In this document: in pieces, positions 1-5,085 of the stretch | Layout of the letters: each line of letters opens with the position of its first letter | How positions within the stretch are numbered: position 1 is the stretch's first letter | NCBI GenBank assembly: GCA_030620915.1 | Contig: JAUXIR010000031.1 | Location: forward strand, 1 to 9,935 | Source of the DNA: Geopsychrobacter sp. | GTDB lineage: Bacteria; Desulfobacterota; Desulfuromonadia; Desulfuromonadales; Geopsychrobacteraceae | DNA: 9,935 nucleotides | Direction: 5' to 3' | Notes under the pieces: generated by a model | Database searches by the model: none | What the model was told of the DNA's origin: nothing | The model's input: the letters and a program-made list of their open reading frames with translations, nothing else | Made by a program: the position numbers and the translations under genes

Positions 1-147
1 CTGCTGCTCCACGCTGAATCCCAATGATTTCAATTCAAGACAAAGGGCATTTTCATAAATTTTCTCAAGAAATCCCACACCTAGAACATTATGGACGTTA
101 TACGAGCAGCATATAATTTTGTCTGTCAACTCCGCATATTTGAACAT
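1..147 (-). CDS. GxxExxY-family protein, N-terminal part (cut by window edge)
   Basis: This is the first 49 codons of a minus-strand gene that runs off the window at position 1. The ATG at 147-145 follows a strong ribosome-binding site (AGGAGGGG, 154-161) with a 6-base gap. The translation has the signature Gly-x-x-Glu-x-x-Tyr at residues 25-31 (GFLEKIY), preceded by ELTDKII and VHNVLG and followed by a typical LELKSLGF stretch. That layout matches the short GxxExxY proteins, a family usually described as PD-(D/E)XK-nuclease-like and of uncertain function. The catalytic part would lie beyond the window edge and is not visible. The gene sits downstream of the Mre11-like gene in the same direction, but an AT-rich 141-bp gap with its own promoter-like sequence suggests separate expression. 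Confidence 0.8.
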   Translation of the reverse strand, partial: MFKYAELTDKIICCSYNVHNVLGVGFLEKIYENALCLELKSLGFSVEQQ

Positions 148-176
148 TTTTCACCCCTCCTGTTTTCAGTACAAAA

Positions 177-205
177 TCTAAATTTTTGCTTCAAGATTAC
201 CTCAA
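177..205 (-). promoter_or_regulatory. possible sigma-70-type promoter for the GxxExxY gene
   Basis: On the minus strand TTGAGG (205-200) and TTTAGA (182-177) are separated by 17 bases. Transcription would start near 170, leaving the Shine-Dalgarno sequence at 154-161 intact. The surrounding 148-288 gap is clearly AT-rich. The -10 match is only moderate, so this is a guess from spacing and position. Confidence 0.3.
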
Positions 206-288
206 GATTTCAACTGATTTAAAATCCTGGAAATCTGGCCTGATCTCGAAGTAATCACGCAGCGAATGCCTTATTTTTTTTGCGTACT

Positions 289-1524
289 TTACTCAAGCAA
301 CCCCAGTAGTTCATCAGCATCGACATCGCCCTTCAGCACCAGATCCCTGATGGTGATCGATAATCGAATCAATTCTTCCTCGCGCCCCTGATAAGCGCTG
401 CCCGCACCGATCAGTTCACGCAGCACGTCATTTTCGATCTCAACCAGTGATTTTTTACTCTGTTCCCCCTCGCTGCTACGGACGATCAGCGACAGATGAT
501 TCTTGATCTCAACATGCAACGGCGCGGCAATCTCATCTAGTAACGCACGCAGTCGTTCACGACCCAGTTCAAAGGGGTGGAAGCCGACCCGGCCAACCAG
601 TTTCAACTCTATCAACGGAGCGCGTTCATCGGTTCGCGGCGCCATTTTCTCCGCGAACTGCACGCGCAATTGCTCGAATGCGGCATCGGCACTCTCCAGT
701 CCTTCCAGATCGATAGTCTCAACCAGCATCGGCCGCGGATTTGTCGGACGGCGCTCAACCTTGAACTCTCTCCCTTCAAGGGTCACGAAACAGTAGCCCT
801 TGTCATACCTCTCTTCACCAAAGTTGACCCGCTCGGGTGCTCCGGGGTTCCAGGCGTAGGCCTTGCCTTCGGGGGTTTCGATCACATAGGGCTCGTGCCC
901 ATGCCCCAGGGCGACATAGCCGAACTTATCCGCCAGAGGATGGGCTTCTTCGAGCTTCATATTGCCGATCTCGACCGGCGAATATTTCCAGATGCCGACA
1001 TGAAACAACAGCAGGTTGTTCTCGCTGGTCACCGCGTCACAGATCCGCTCGACGTGGCTGCCGGCCTGGGCACCGATATAGCCGAGGCCGTAGATGTTGA
1101 GGTCACCGATAATGACATGCCCGCCCATACCGGTCTCTTCATCGAAGGGCTCGAAGCGGTAGCCGCCCTCTTCGGTCCGCGCCGGGCGCAGCAGGCGGAT
1201 ATAGCCCATCTGCGACAACGCCTCCATCCAGGAGATGCTGTCGCGGCGGTGGATCCAATCGTGGTTGCCTTCGATGGCGATACAGGGGATACCGGCATCC
1301 TTGAGCGGCTGCAGGGTCTCGATGGTTTTGGCAAAGGTTTTCGGCAGGATCTGTCCGACATGAAACAGATCGCCACCGATCAGCACGAAATCAACCCCTT
1401 CGCGCACCGCATCGGCGACAATAGCGGCTAGACAGTCAAAGAAGTCGGCGTAGCGCTCCGCCTCGCCGGGGGAGTTACGATAGGTTTTGCCGAGGTGGAT
1501 GTCGGAGGTATGGATGAAACGCAT
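289..1524 (-). CDS. Mre11/SbcD-type metallophosphoesterase (DNA repair exonuclease family)
   Basis: The 411-residue protein carries all the calcineurin-like phosphoesterase motifs of the Mre11/SbcD group. They are SDIH at 7-10, IGGD at 49-52, GNHD at 86-89, the metal-binding His175 in LLFHVG, and GHGH at 207-210, followed by the family's NPGAPERVNF segment near 226-235. Proteins of this group are Mn-dependent nucleases that trim DNA ends, normally with an SbcC/Rad50 ATPase. The C-terminal third (about 250-411) has no motif I recognise and would be the partner-binding or capping region. The ATG at 1524 gives a start of MRFIHTSDIH, the usual distance to motif I; its ribosome site is weak. No SbcC/Rad50 gene lies on either side: upstream is a HEPN pseudogene and downstream a GxxExxY gene. 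Family assignment is firm; a specific sbcD symbol is not justified. Confidence 0.9.
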   Translation of the reverse strand: MRFIHTSDIHLGKTYRNSPGEAERYADFFDCLAAIVADAVREGVDFVLIGGDLFHVGQILPKTFAKTIETLQPLKDAGIPCIAIEGNHDWIHRRDSISWMEALSQMGYIRLLRPARTEEGGYRFEPFDEETGMGGHVIIGDLNIYGLGYIGAQAGSHVERICDAVTSENNLLLFHVGIWKYSPVEIGNMKLEEAHPLADKFGYVALGHGHEPYVIETPEGKAYAWNPGAPERVNFGEERYDKGYCFVTLEGREFKVERRPTNPRPMLVETIDLEGLESADAAFEQLRVQFAEKMAPRTDERAPLIELKLVGRVGFHPFELGRERLRALLDEIAAPLHVEIKNHLSLIVRSSEGEQSKKSLVEIENDVLRELIGAGSAYQGREEELIRLSITIRDLVLKGDVDADELLGLLE

Positions 1525-1600
1525 AGCTTACTCGCTTGGTTTGGAGAGTGCCCCGAGCCTACAGGAACGCTTCCTATGGTTCAAACGCAAGAAGAACACA

Positions 1601-1613
1601 GCTCGAATCGAGC
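1601..1613 (-). terminator. weak hairpin after the HEPN gene
   Basis: GCTCG-aat-CGAGC forms a 5-bp stem in the 109-bp gap between the HEPN pseudogene and the Mre11-like gene. On the minus strand it is followed by a T-rich stretch interrupted by G and C. It could be a weak terminator separating the two genes, but the stem is short and the T tract poor. Confidence 0.25.
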
Positions 1614-1633
1614 CCCTGCGTTGCTTGCCGATT

Positions 1634-2055
1634 TCAGGTTAAAGGCACCAACTCATCTACCCGCTCAATCAGCCGGTCCGTTGCCTGGACCAAGTTTTGA
1701 ACAAGCTGCTGATTGATGTCCAGAAAACCTTCATACTCGCCTCGGTTACGTAAATTATGGCAGTGCGACAATACTCGCCAGACCTCAGGACCCAGCCCGA
1801 GGGTGTGGGAAATACATTGAAAAACGATGAATCGTTTCTCCGAACGATACCCATGCCAGCGCAAAGCGGCGAGAGCAAGAGCTGAGAAGAATTGTAGGCC
1901 AGATCGAAGCGGCTTTCGAGGGAGAGGAATTCTTGATGAGCATCATTGAGGCGTACACGAGCCGAATGCACCAACCCTTCGAACTCCCGTTGATCTCCCG
2001 GCTCGCTCTTCAGCTGATGGGCCTTGAGGAGGTTTTCAAGATTCGCTGAGGTCAT
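1634..2055 (-). pseudogene. HEPN-domain toxin of an MNT/HEPN pair, frameshifted
   Basis: Two overlapping minus-strand frames encode the two halves of one protein. The first begins at the ATG at 2055 (MTSANLENLLKAHQL) and reads correctly to AYNSS near 1885. The second continues with ALALAALRWHGYRSEK and ends at 1634. Inserting one base after CA at 1884-1883 restores a His codon and a continuous 140-residue HEPN-type protein. The 422-bp span is one base short of 141 codons, as expected for a single deletion. The family's conserved core is present (RWHGYRS, HTLGLGPEVWRVL, RNRGEYEG at about 103-110), including the Arg and Tyr of the RNase-type motif. HEPN partners of MNT proteins act as RNases or are AMPylated by the MNT. 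The start overlaps the MNT gene by 20 bp. No slippery heptamer is visible, so mutation or sequencing error is likelier than programmed frameshifting. Confidence 0.8.
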
Positions 2056-2668
2056 CTTGCGATCCGATCAAAAAAATCTTCGGTTGCTCCAAAACCCGCT
2101 GCAGAAAATGGTTATCGGCCGCGAGCTTACTCTGAACCTCAGATAGCGTGTACAATGTCGGACTCAGAGGTCTGCCCACCCTTGCCTCGACCTCCGAAAA
2201 AGCCATGAAGATCTGGGAGTAGGAAAGATCCTCCGCAATAATCATCACATCGATATCACTGGCCGCAGAGTCTGAGCCCTTGGCAACCGAACCATAAACA
2301 AAAGCCGCCTTGATCTGCCCTTCGAGACCAGAGAGCGCCTGGCGCAATAGATCAGCAAGCCCTGACGTTTTCAACACGATACCGCGCAGTTCACTGAAGA
2401 TAGGCGATTTTTGATTAGCCTGATAATGCTTTTGATTCCCGATCTTTTTCACCAACAAAAGGTCGGCGCGCGTGAGTTTTTCCAACTCGCGTTGGACGGT
2501 GCCGATACCGATCCCAGCGTTGCGTACAATCTCGTTGAGATAAAAACTCTGATCCGGGTTGCTGAAAAGCAGGCCCAGTACACGTTGCTGCGTTTTAGAA
2601 AACAACGCATCGGCCAAGCCAAGAGGATTTGTGATTATCGTACCCATAATGGGGACCATAGTACCCAT
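2036..2668 (-). CDS. MNT-type nucleotidyltransferase antitoxin with N-terminal winged-helix domain
   Basis: Counting from a TTG at 2683, residues about 23-95 form an HTH domain (TQQRVLGLLF, then FYLNEIVRNAGIGIGTVQRE, then a wing around KKIGNQKHYQAN). Residues about 120-205 form a minimal nucleotidyltransferase domain with the exact GSX10DXD signature: Gly131-Ser132, ten residues, then Asp143-Ile-Asp145. MNT antitoxins neutralise HEPN partners, in characterised cases by adding AMP to them. The HEPN gene follows with a 20-bp overlap. The start is uncertain: TTG 2683 and ATGs at 2668, 2659 and 2647 are in frame and none has a ribosome-binding site. I chose 2668 because relatives commonly begin with MGT repeats. 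The HTH suggests autoregulation through the repeats lying over the start. No mutation of the active site is seen. Confidence 0.85.
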   Translation of the reverse strand: MGTMVPIMGTIITNPLGLADALFSKTQQRVLGLLFSNPDQSFYLNEIVRNAGIGIGTVQRELEKLTRADLLLVKKIGNQKHYQANQKSPIFSELRGIVLKTSGLADLLRQALSGLEGQIKAAFVYGSVAKGSDSAASDIDVMIIAEDLSYSQIFMAFSEVEARVGRPLSPTLYTLSEVQSKLAADNHFLQRVLEQPKIFLIGSQDDLSES

Positions 2669-2675
2669 ATCGGGG
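2634..2675 (-). repeat. two tandem 21-bp operator-like repeats over the MNT start
   Basis: On the minus strand two adjacent 21-base units, 2675-2655 and 2654-2634, agree at 16 of 21 positions. Both begin CCCC and share TATGGGTAC. On the plus strand each unit contains CCCATANNGGGG (2643-2654 and 2664-2675), a short palindrome-like site, spaced exactly 21 bp apart, or two helical turns. They lie where the product's first codons read as a repeated Met-Gly-Thr. This is the expected layout for an operator bound by the adjacent HTH-containing MNT protein. Confidence 0.55.
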
Positions 2676-2683
2676 ATTATCAA
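2655..2683 (-). promoter_or_regulatory. candidate promoter of the MNT/HEPN operon
   Basis: TTGATA (2683-2678) matches the -35 consensus at five of six positions. TATGGT (2660-2655) lies 17 bases downstream as a weaker -10. The first operator-like repeat fills the spacer. Transcription would begin near 2648, next to the ATG at 2647, implying a leaderless or very short-leader mRNA, or a start still further downstream. Confidence 0.4.
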
Positions 2684-2896
2684 GGAATGATTTCAGATTC
2701 TCTCTCGGTGCTGTCTTTTATCCGGACCGAGGGCGGACGATAAGTTAGCGAGAGTTATTCCCGTTAGTCAAGACCGCCCCCCTAGTCTGCCTGGGCCTTA
2801 TGTTATGCCTCACGAAAATCAATGCGTCATCCCACATATCTGATTTGAGCCCCTTTTTTCAAAGCAGCATTTTTGTTGGAGATATACTTCCAGGCA

Positions 2897-2916
2897 TGGT
2901 AACATTTGCGTTACCA
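2897..2916 (+). promoter_or_regulatory. palindromic operator ahead of the HigB/HigA pair
   Basis: TGGTAAC-atttgc-GTTACCA is a perfect 7-bp inverted repeat with a 6-base centre, ending 26 bp before the toxin ATG. Xre-type antitoxins of HigA pairs repress their own promoter through such sites, so this is the likely binding site of the downstream antitoxin. TTGTTG at 2873-2878 could serve as a -35, with a poor -10 falling inside the palindrome. Confidence 0.5.
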
Positions 2917-2942
2917 GACAAACAGGCGGAGGGGGCGGCGAA

Positions 2943-3272
2943 ATGCAGATCGAGGAATTTTTGACTAGGGAGGGGAAGAGTCCTTTTGGATCCTGGTTTT
3001 AAAAACTCAACGCAAGAGCGGCAGCCAAGGTTACAACAGCCCTCGCCAGACTTGAGGGCGGAAATACCTCAAGCGTTAAGACTGTCGGAACTGGTGTTCA
3101 TGAATACCGCATTGATTTCGGTCCTGGCTATCGAATCTATTTCGGGTTTGATGGTGAAACGCTGGTAATTCTGCTCGCGGGAGGAACCAAGAAAAGACAG
3201 CAGGTCGATATCGACGCTGCAAAGGATCGGTGGAAAGAATATAAGCAACGCAAAAAGAAAGAAGGTTCTTGA
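2943..3272 (+). pseudogene. HigB/RelE-type toxin gene with an in-frame stop
   Basis: From the ATG at 2943, behind a strong GGAGGGGG site at 2928-2935, one frame encodes a phage Gp49-like/HigB-type killer protein of 109 codons ending at 3272. It is interrupted by TAA at codon 20 (3000-3002), between GKSPFGSWF and KLNARAAAKVTTALARLE. The rest is intact and characteristic: GVHEYRIDFGPGYRIYF near 51-67, VILLAGGTKKRQQ near 75-87 and a basic tail, KQRKKK. Family members carry Asp or Glu here (WFD or WFE followed by x-L-N), so a single G-to-T change of GAA at 3000 would explain the stop. Toxins of this fold cleave mRNA on the ribosome. No in-frame ATG follows the stop soon enough to restart a working toxin. 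The antitoxin ATG lies one base after this gene's stop codon. Confidence 0.8.
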
Positions 3273-3273
3273 T

Positions 3274-3588
3274 ATGCCTCTTACAAAACAATTCAAAGAC
3301 ACGGTGATGGCAAGAGCCAAAGCAGATAAGAATTTCAGAGAAGAGCTGATCATCGAGGCGACCAACGCACTTTTGGAGGGCGATATTGACGTGGGCAAAA
3401 GCCTGATCAGAGACTACCTCAATGCCACAGAGGCTTTTACCGTGATCGCTGACCAGCTTCATAAAGATGAAAAAAGCATCCGGCGAATGCTGGGACCAAA
3501 CGGCAACCCAACCCTTAAAAATTTCATCGGCATTCTGAGGGCATGTAGCAATACAGAACACTTAAACCTGAAGATTTGCCACCACTGA
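3274..3588 (+). CDS. HigA-type HTH antitoxin (addiction-module antidote family)
   Basis: The 104-residue protein begins MPLTKQFKDTVMARAKAD, followed by FREELIIEATNALLEGDIDVGKSLIRDYLNAT, typical of the N-terminal region of the 'probable addiction module antidote' group. An Xre-like HTH spans about 50-93 (FTVIADQLHKDEKSIRRMLGP, then NPTLKNFIGILRA). Such proteins bind and neutralise the HigB-type toxin and repress the operon. The gene starts one base after the toxin's stop codon, in the toxin-first order usual for this family, with GAAGG upstream as ribosome site. It appears intact although the toxin has a nonsense codon, making it an orphan antitoxin or solo regulator. Its natural DNA target would be the palindrome at 2897-2916. 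The C-terminal end (NLKICHH) is slightly shorter than I would expect but not obviously truncated. Confidence 0.85.
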   Translation: MPLTKQFKDTVMARAKADKNFREELIIEATNALLEGDIDVGKSLIRDYLNATEAFTVIADQLHKDEKSIRRMLGPNGNPTLKNFIGILRACSNTEHLNLKICHH

Positions 3589-3605
3589 AACAAAGAAGAG
3601 AGGCC

Positions 3606-3647
3606 CAGCCCTGGATAAGGAACCCTGTCCCAGGTCAAGGGCTGACC
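3606..3647. repeat. REP-like hairpin after the antitoxin gene
   Basis: Two alternative stems overlap. CAGCCCT (3606-3612) pairs with AGGGCTG (3638-3644), and GGTCA-agggc-TGACC (3633-3647) forms a tight 5-bp hairpin. The second has the look of dispersed REP palindromes scattered between genes in many proteobacteria. There is no T tract, so it is not a standard terminator. Whether it recurs in the genome cannot be seen here. Confidence 0.35.
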
Positions 3648-3706
3648 CCGCAGACACGCCCTGGTGAATCTAGGCGATTTCCCCTGAGTTTCGGACGGTG
3701 ATTGAA

Positions 3707-3742
3707 AAGAGTTACGTAAGTACTAGCGCTGGATTAACTCTT
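3707..3742. repeat. 8-bp inverted repeat with 20-bp loop
   Basis: AAGAGTTA (3707-3714) and TAACTCTT (3735-3742) are perfect inverted copies. The left arm and the space between contain the short palindromes TTACGTAA (3712-3719), AGTACT (3719-3724) and AGCGCT (3725-3730) in close succession. There is no gene here to regulate, so it could be a recombination-related or protein-binding remnant. Confidence 0.35.
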
Positions 3743-3821
3743 AATATGTGTGACACCGCCCACCTAGATCAAGTGTCCGCTCTATCCTTAGGCAAAGCAG
3801 GGTTGCAATATAGACTTATAG

Positions 3822-3856
3822 GAAAGCCCCTGCCAAGAGAACAGGCTGGGGCTTTC
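3822..3856. terminator. bidirectional rho-independent terminator
   Basis: GAAAGCCCC (3822-3830) pairs perfectly with GGGGCTTTC (3848-3856). After one T/T mismatch, GCC (3832-3834) pairs with GGC (3844-3846) around a 9-base loop. The A/T ends of the stem give a U-rich exit in both directions. It would end minus-strand transcription from the block at 3950 and above, and could stop plus-strand transcription from the antitoxin gene. Confidence 0.75.
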
Positions 3857-3898
3857 TTGTGCGGTGAATGGTGACTTATAAGATAGATTAAGTTTGTT

Positions 3899-3918
3899 GT
3901 TCGAGTCTGGTACGGCTC
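3899..3918 (+). other. tRNA 3'-end-like fragment (possible attachment-site remnant)
   Basis: GTTCGAGTCTGGTACGGCTC has the order of a tRNA T-loop (TTCGAGT), five bases for the T-stem 3' side and seven for the acceptor 3' strand. The 5' sides do not pair and no tRNA body precedes it, so this is not a functional tRNA. Mobile elements often leave such tRNA-end copies as attachment sites. Resemblance by chance is possible. Confidence 0.2.
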
Positions 3919-3949
3919 CCCGGGCAAGACTCCAACTTGCGACAAACAG

Positions 3950-4201
3950 CTAGCGCGGATTATCACAACTTTCGTACAGGGTCAGTTTCCAGCTGTCGGT
4001 CAGGCTGTCGTGGCGCAGGATATATTCGTCTCCGGCGGGACAACGGACCTTGAAGTAACGGTGGTCGGGGGCCAGCCAGCGATCGACTACTTCGGCGACC
4101 TGGATCAACCGCTCGCCGAGGTAAAAGTGCCGCGGGGTCTCTTCGCCGCGGTAGCCGGCATAGCAGACTACCCTGATCTGGAATATGGACTCTTTCATCA
4201 T
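3950..4201 (-). CDS. conserved 83-residue protein of unknown function
   Basis: The protein runs MMKESIFQIRVVCYAGYRGE, then ETPRHFYLGERLIQVAEVVD, RWLAPDHRYFKVRCPAGDEY and ILRHDSLTDSWKLTLYES. I recognise the pattern (strand, RGEETPRxFxLG, IxVxEVxDRWL, DHRYFKVR, YILRHD, WxLT) as one seen in small cytoplasmic proteins of deltaproteobacteria, with no assigned function. No signal peptide or membrane segment is present. The ATG at 4201 was chosen because AGGAAGAG lies just upstream; an in-frame extension to 4255 would add a low-complexity Ser/Arg stretch and overlap the previous gene. It is last in the run that starts with pcm or earlier, 46 bp after the HTH/Zn-ribbon gene, with a terminator about 94 bp beyond its stop. 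Confidence 0.75.
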   Translation of the reverse strand: MMKESIFQIRVVCYAGYRGEETPRHFYLGERLIQVAEVVDRWLAPDHRYFKVRCPAGDEYILRHDSLTDSWKLTLYESCDNPR

Positions 4202-4247
4202 GGTCTCTTCCTGTTCCGGCGACGACCGGCTGGCTCGGCTCCGGCCG

Positions 4248-4592
4248 CTACTCAAGCAGGTAGCGTGGCTGGCTGATCGACTGGCCGTGGCAGAGTGGAC
4301 AACGGCCCGGTCTTTTCAGGCGATCGCGCTTGGTGAATACAAAGCCGCAACCCCGGCATTCGGCCGGCAGAACGCTCAGCGAAGTTTCTTCCCGATGCAG
4401 GCTCTGGCGGATATGTTCGAGGTGGGCGTAGACCTCGCGATCTGCCAGCCCGACCTGCTCCGAGATCTCCCTGGCGGTCAGCGGATTCTGCCAAAGGAGG
4501 GCGGTCATGCTCTGTCTCAGGGTCTCCTCACGCCGGGACGGAATCGGGGCCTGCTTCGGTTTCATCTTGCGTCCGTGCGGTTTGCAGTTCAT
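4248..4592 (-). CDS. HTH/Zn-ribbon transcriptional regulator
   Basis: The 114-residue protein has a predicted winged-helix segment at about 25-65 (ETLRQSMTALLWQNPLTARE, then ISEQVGLADREVYAHLEHI). It ends in a zinc ribbon with Cys79-x2-Cys82 and Cys98-x2-Cys101 (ECRGCGF and CPLCHG). This matches the predicted regulators with an HTH domain fused to a Zn ribbon, better known from archaea but found in anaerobic bacteria. The usual role is inferred to be DNA binding; no target or effector is known. A TTG at 4601 would make an overlap with the CBS gene stop (4598-4600); the ATG at 4592 is preferred, although neither has a strong ribosome-binding site. Position directly after the CBS gene suggests co-transcription and perhaps a shared signal. 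Confidence 0.8.
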   Translation of the reverse strand: MNCKPHGRKMKPKQAPIPSRREETLRQSMTALLWQNPLTAREISEQVGLADREVYAHLEHIRQSLHREETSLSVLPAECRGCGFVFTKRDRLKRPGRCPLCHGQSISQPRYLLE

Positions 4593-4597
4593 CAGGC

Positions 4598-5047
4598 TCA
4601 ATCCCGCCTTGCCCGTTCCACGACCTGTTCGTTGCCGACCAGACGGACCAGATCGGTCAACTGCTCGGCAATCAGTTCCATCAGGTCGTCCACCGTGACT
4701 ATGCCGACCAGCGCGCCGTTATCGTCGACCACCGGCAGGCGACGCACCCCGTGATTGCGCATTATTTCAATGGTTTCCTGCAGCCCATTCTGCTCTTTGA
4801 CGCTGAGAAGTTCATAGCTCATGGCATCTCCGATCGAGACCTTGTCCAGGTCGACCTCCTCCGCCAGCAGTTCCACCACGATCTCCCGATCGGTGAGGAT
4901 GCCGACCGGCACCTGCCGGCCATTGCGCTTGTCGGTCACCACCAGGTCGCCGACATGTTCAGAGCGCATCAGCTTGGCCGCCTCAAGGATGGTTGTTGCC
5001 CGGTCGACAATAATGACTTCGCGATTACAGAATTCACTGACTAACAT
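4598..5047 (-). CDS. two-CBS-domain protein
   Basis: The 149-residue protein consists almost entirely of a CBS pair. CBS1 is about 4-62 (VIIVDRATTILEAAKLM, then GDLVVTD and VGILTDREIV), and CBS2 about 73-128 (AMSYELLSVKEQ, then IMRNHGVRRLPVVDDNGALV and GIVTVDDLMEL). CBS pairs bind adenosine nucleotides and signal energy state; stand-alone pairs act as sensors for partners that are mostly unknown. There is no catalytic or membrane domain. AAAGGAGG sits at the right distance before the ATG at 5047, one of the best ribosome sites in the window. It lies 38 bp after pcm and its stop abuts the HTH/Zn-ribbon gene, so a sensor-regulator pairing is plausible but unproven. Confidence 0.9.
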   Translation of the reverse strand: MLVSEFCNREVIIVDRATTILEAAKLMRSEHVGDLVVTDKRNGRQVPVGILTDREIVVELLAEEVDLDKVSIGDAMSYELLSVKEQNGLQETIEIMRNHGVRRLPVVDDNGALVGIVTVDDLMELIAEQLTDLVRLVGNEQVVERARRD

Positions 5048-5085
5048 GGTCTCCTCCTTTGCAGCTGGTTCGGCTGTCTCTTCAC

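Larger units (their letters stand above)
3589..3949. other. gene-poor stretch with hairpins, candidate island boundary
   Basis: No convincing gene lies here; the 65-codon minus frame at 3769-3966 has no recognisable features. The stretch holds a REP-like hairpin (3606-3647), an 8-bp inverted repeat (3707-3742), a strong bidirectional terminator (3822-3856) and a tRNA-3'-end-like fragment (3899-3918). It separates the toxin-antitoxin region from the conserved minus-strand block that begins at 3950. Confidence 0.6.

Noticed and set aside
577..1431. Long plus-strand open frame of 284 codons opposite the Mre11-like gene
   Set aside because: It lies fully antisense to a gene with all family motifs and has no recognisable motif or plausible ribosome site.
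1880..1893. Programmed -1 frameshifting in the HEPN gene
   Set aside because: No X-XXY-YYZ slippery heptamer or following pseudoknot is visible; a one-base deletion explains the data more simply.
2744..2769. GTTA repeated at 2744, 2754 and 2763, considered as an integron attC-type or phased regulatory site
   Set aside because: The core does not match GTTRRRY with a complementary partner, and four-base repeats at this spacing are weak evidence.
3076..3561. Minus-strand open frames opposite the HigB/HigA pair
   Set aside because: The plus strand encodes clear toxin and antitoxin sequences; these frames are shadows.
3891..3925. A functional tRNA gene
   Set aside because: The T-stem does not pair and no anticodon, D arm or 5' acceptor strand precedes it.
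3769..3966. Minus-strand open frame of 65 codons in the intergenic stretch
   Set aside because: It runs through the strong terminator hairpin and the end of the neighbouring gene and has no ribosome site or family features.
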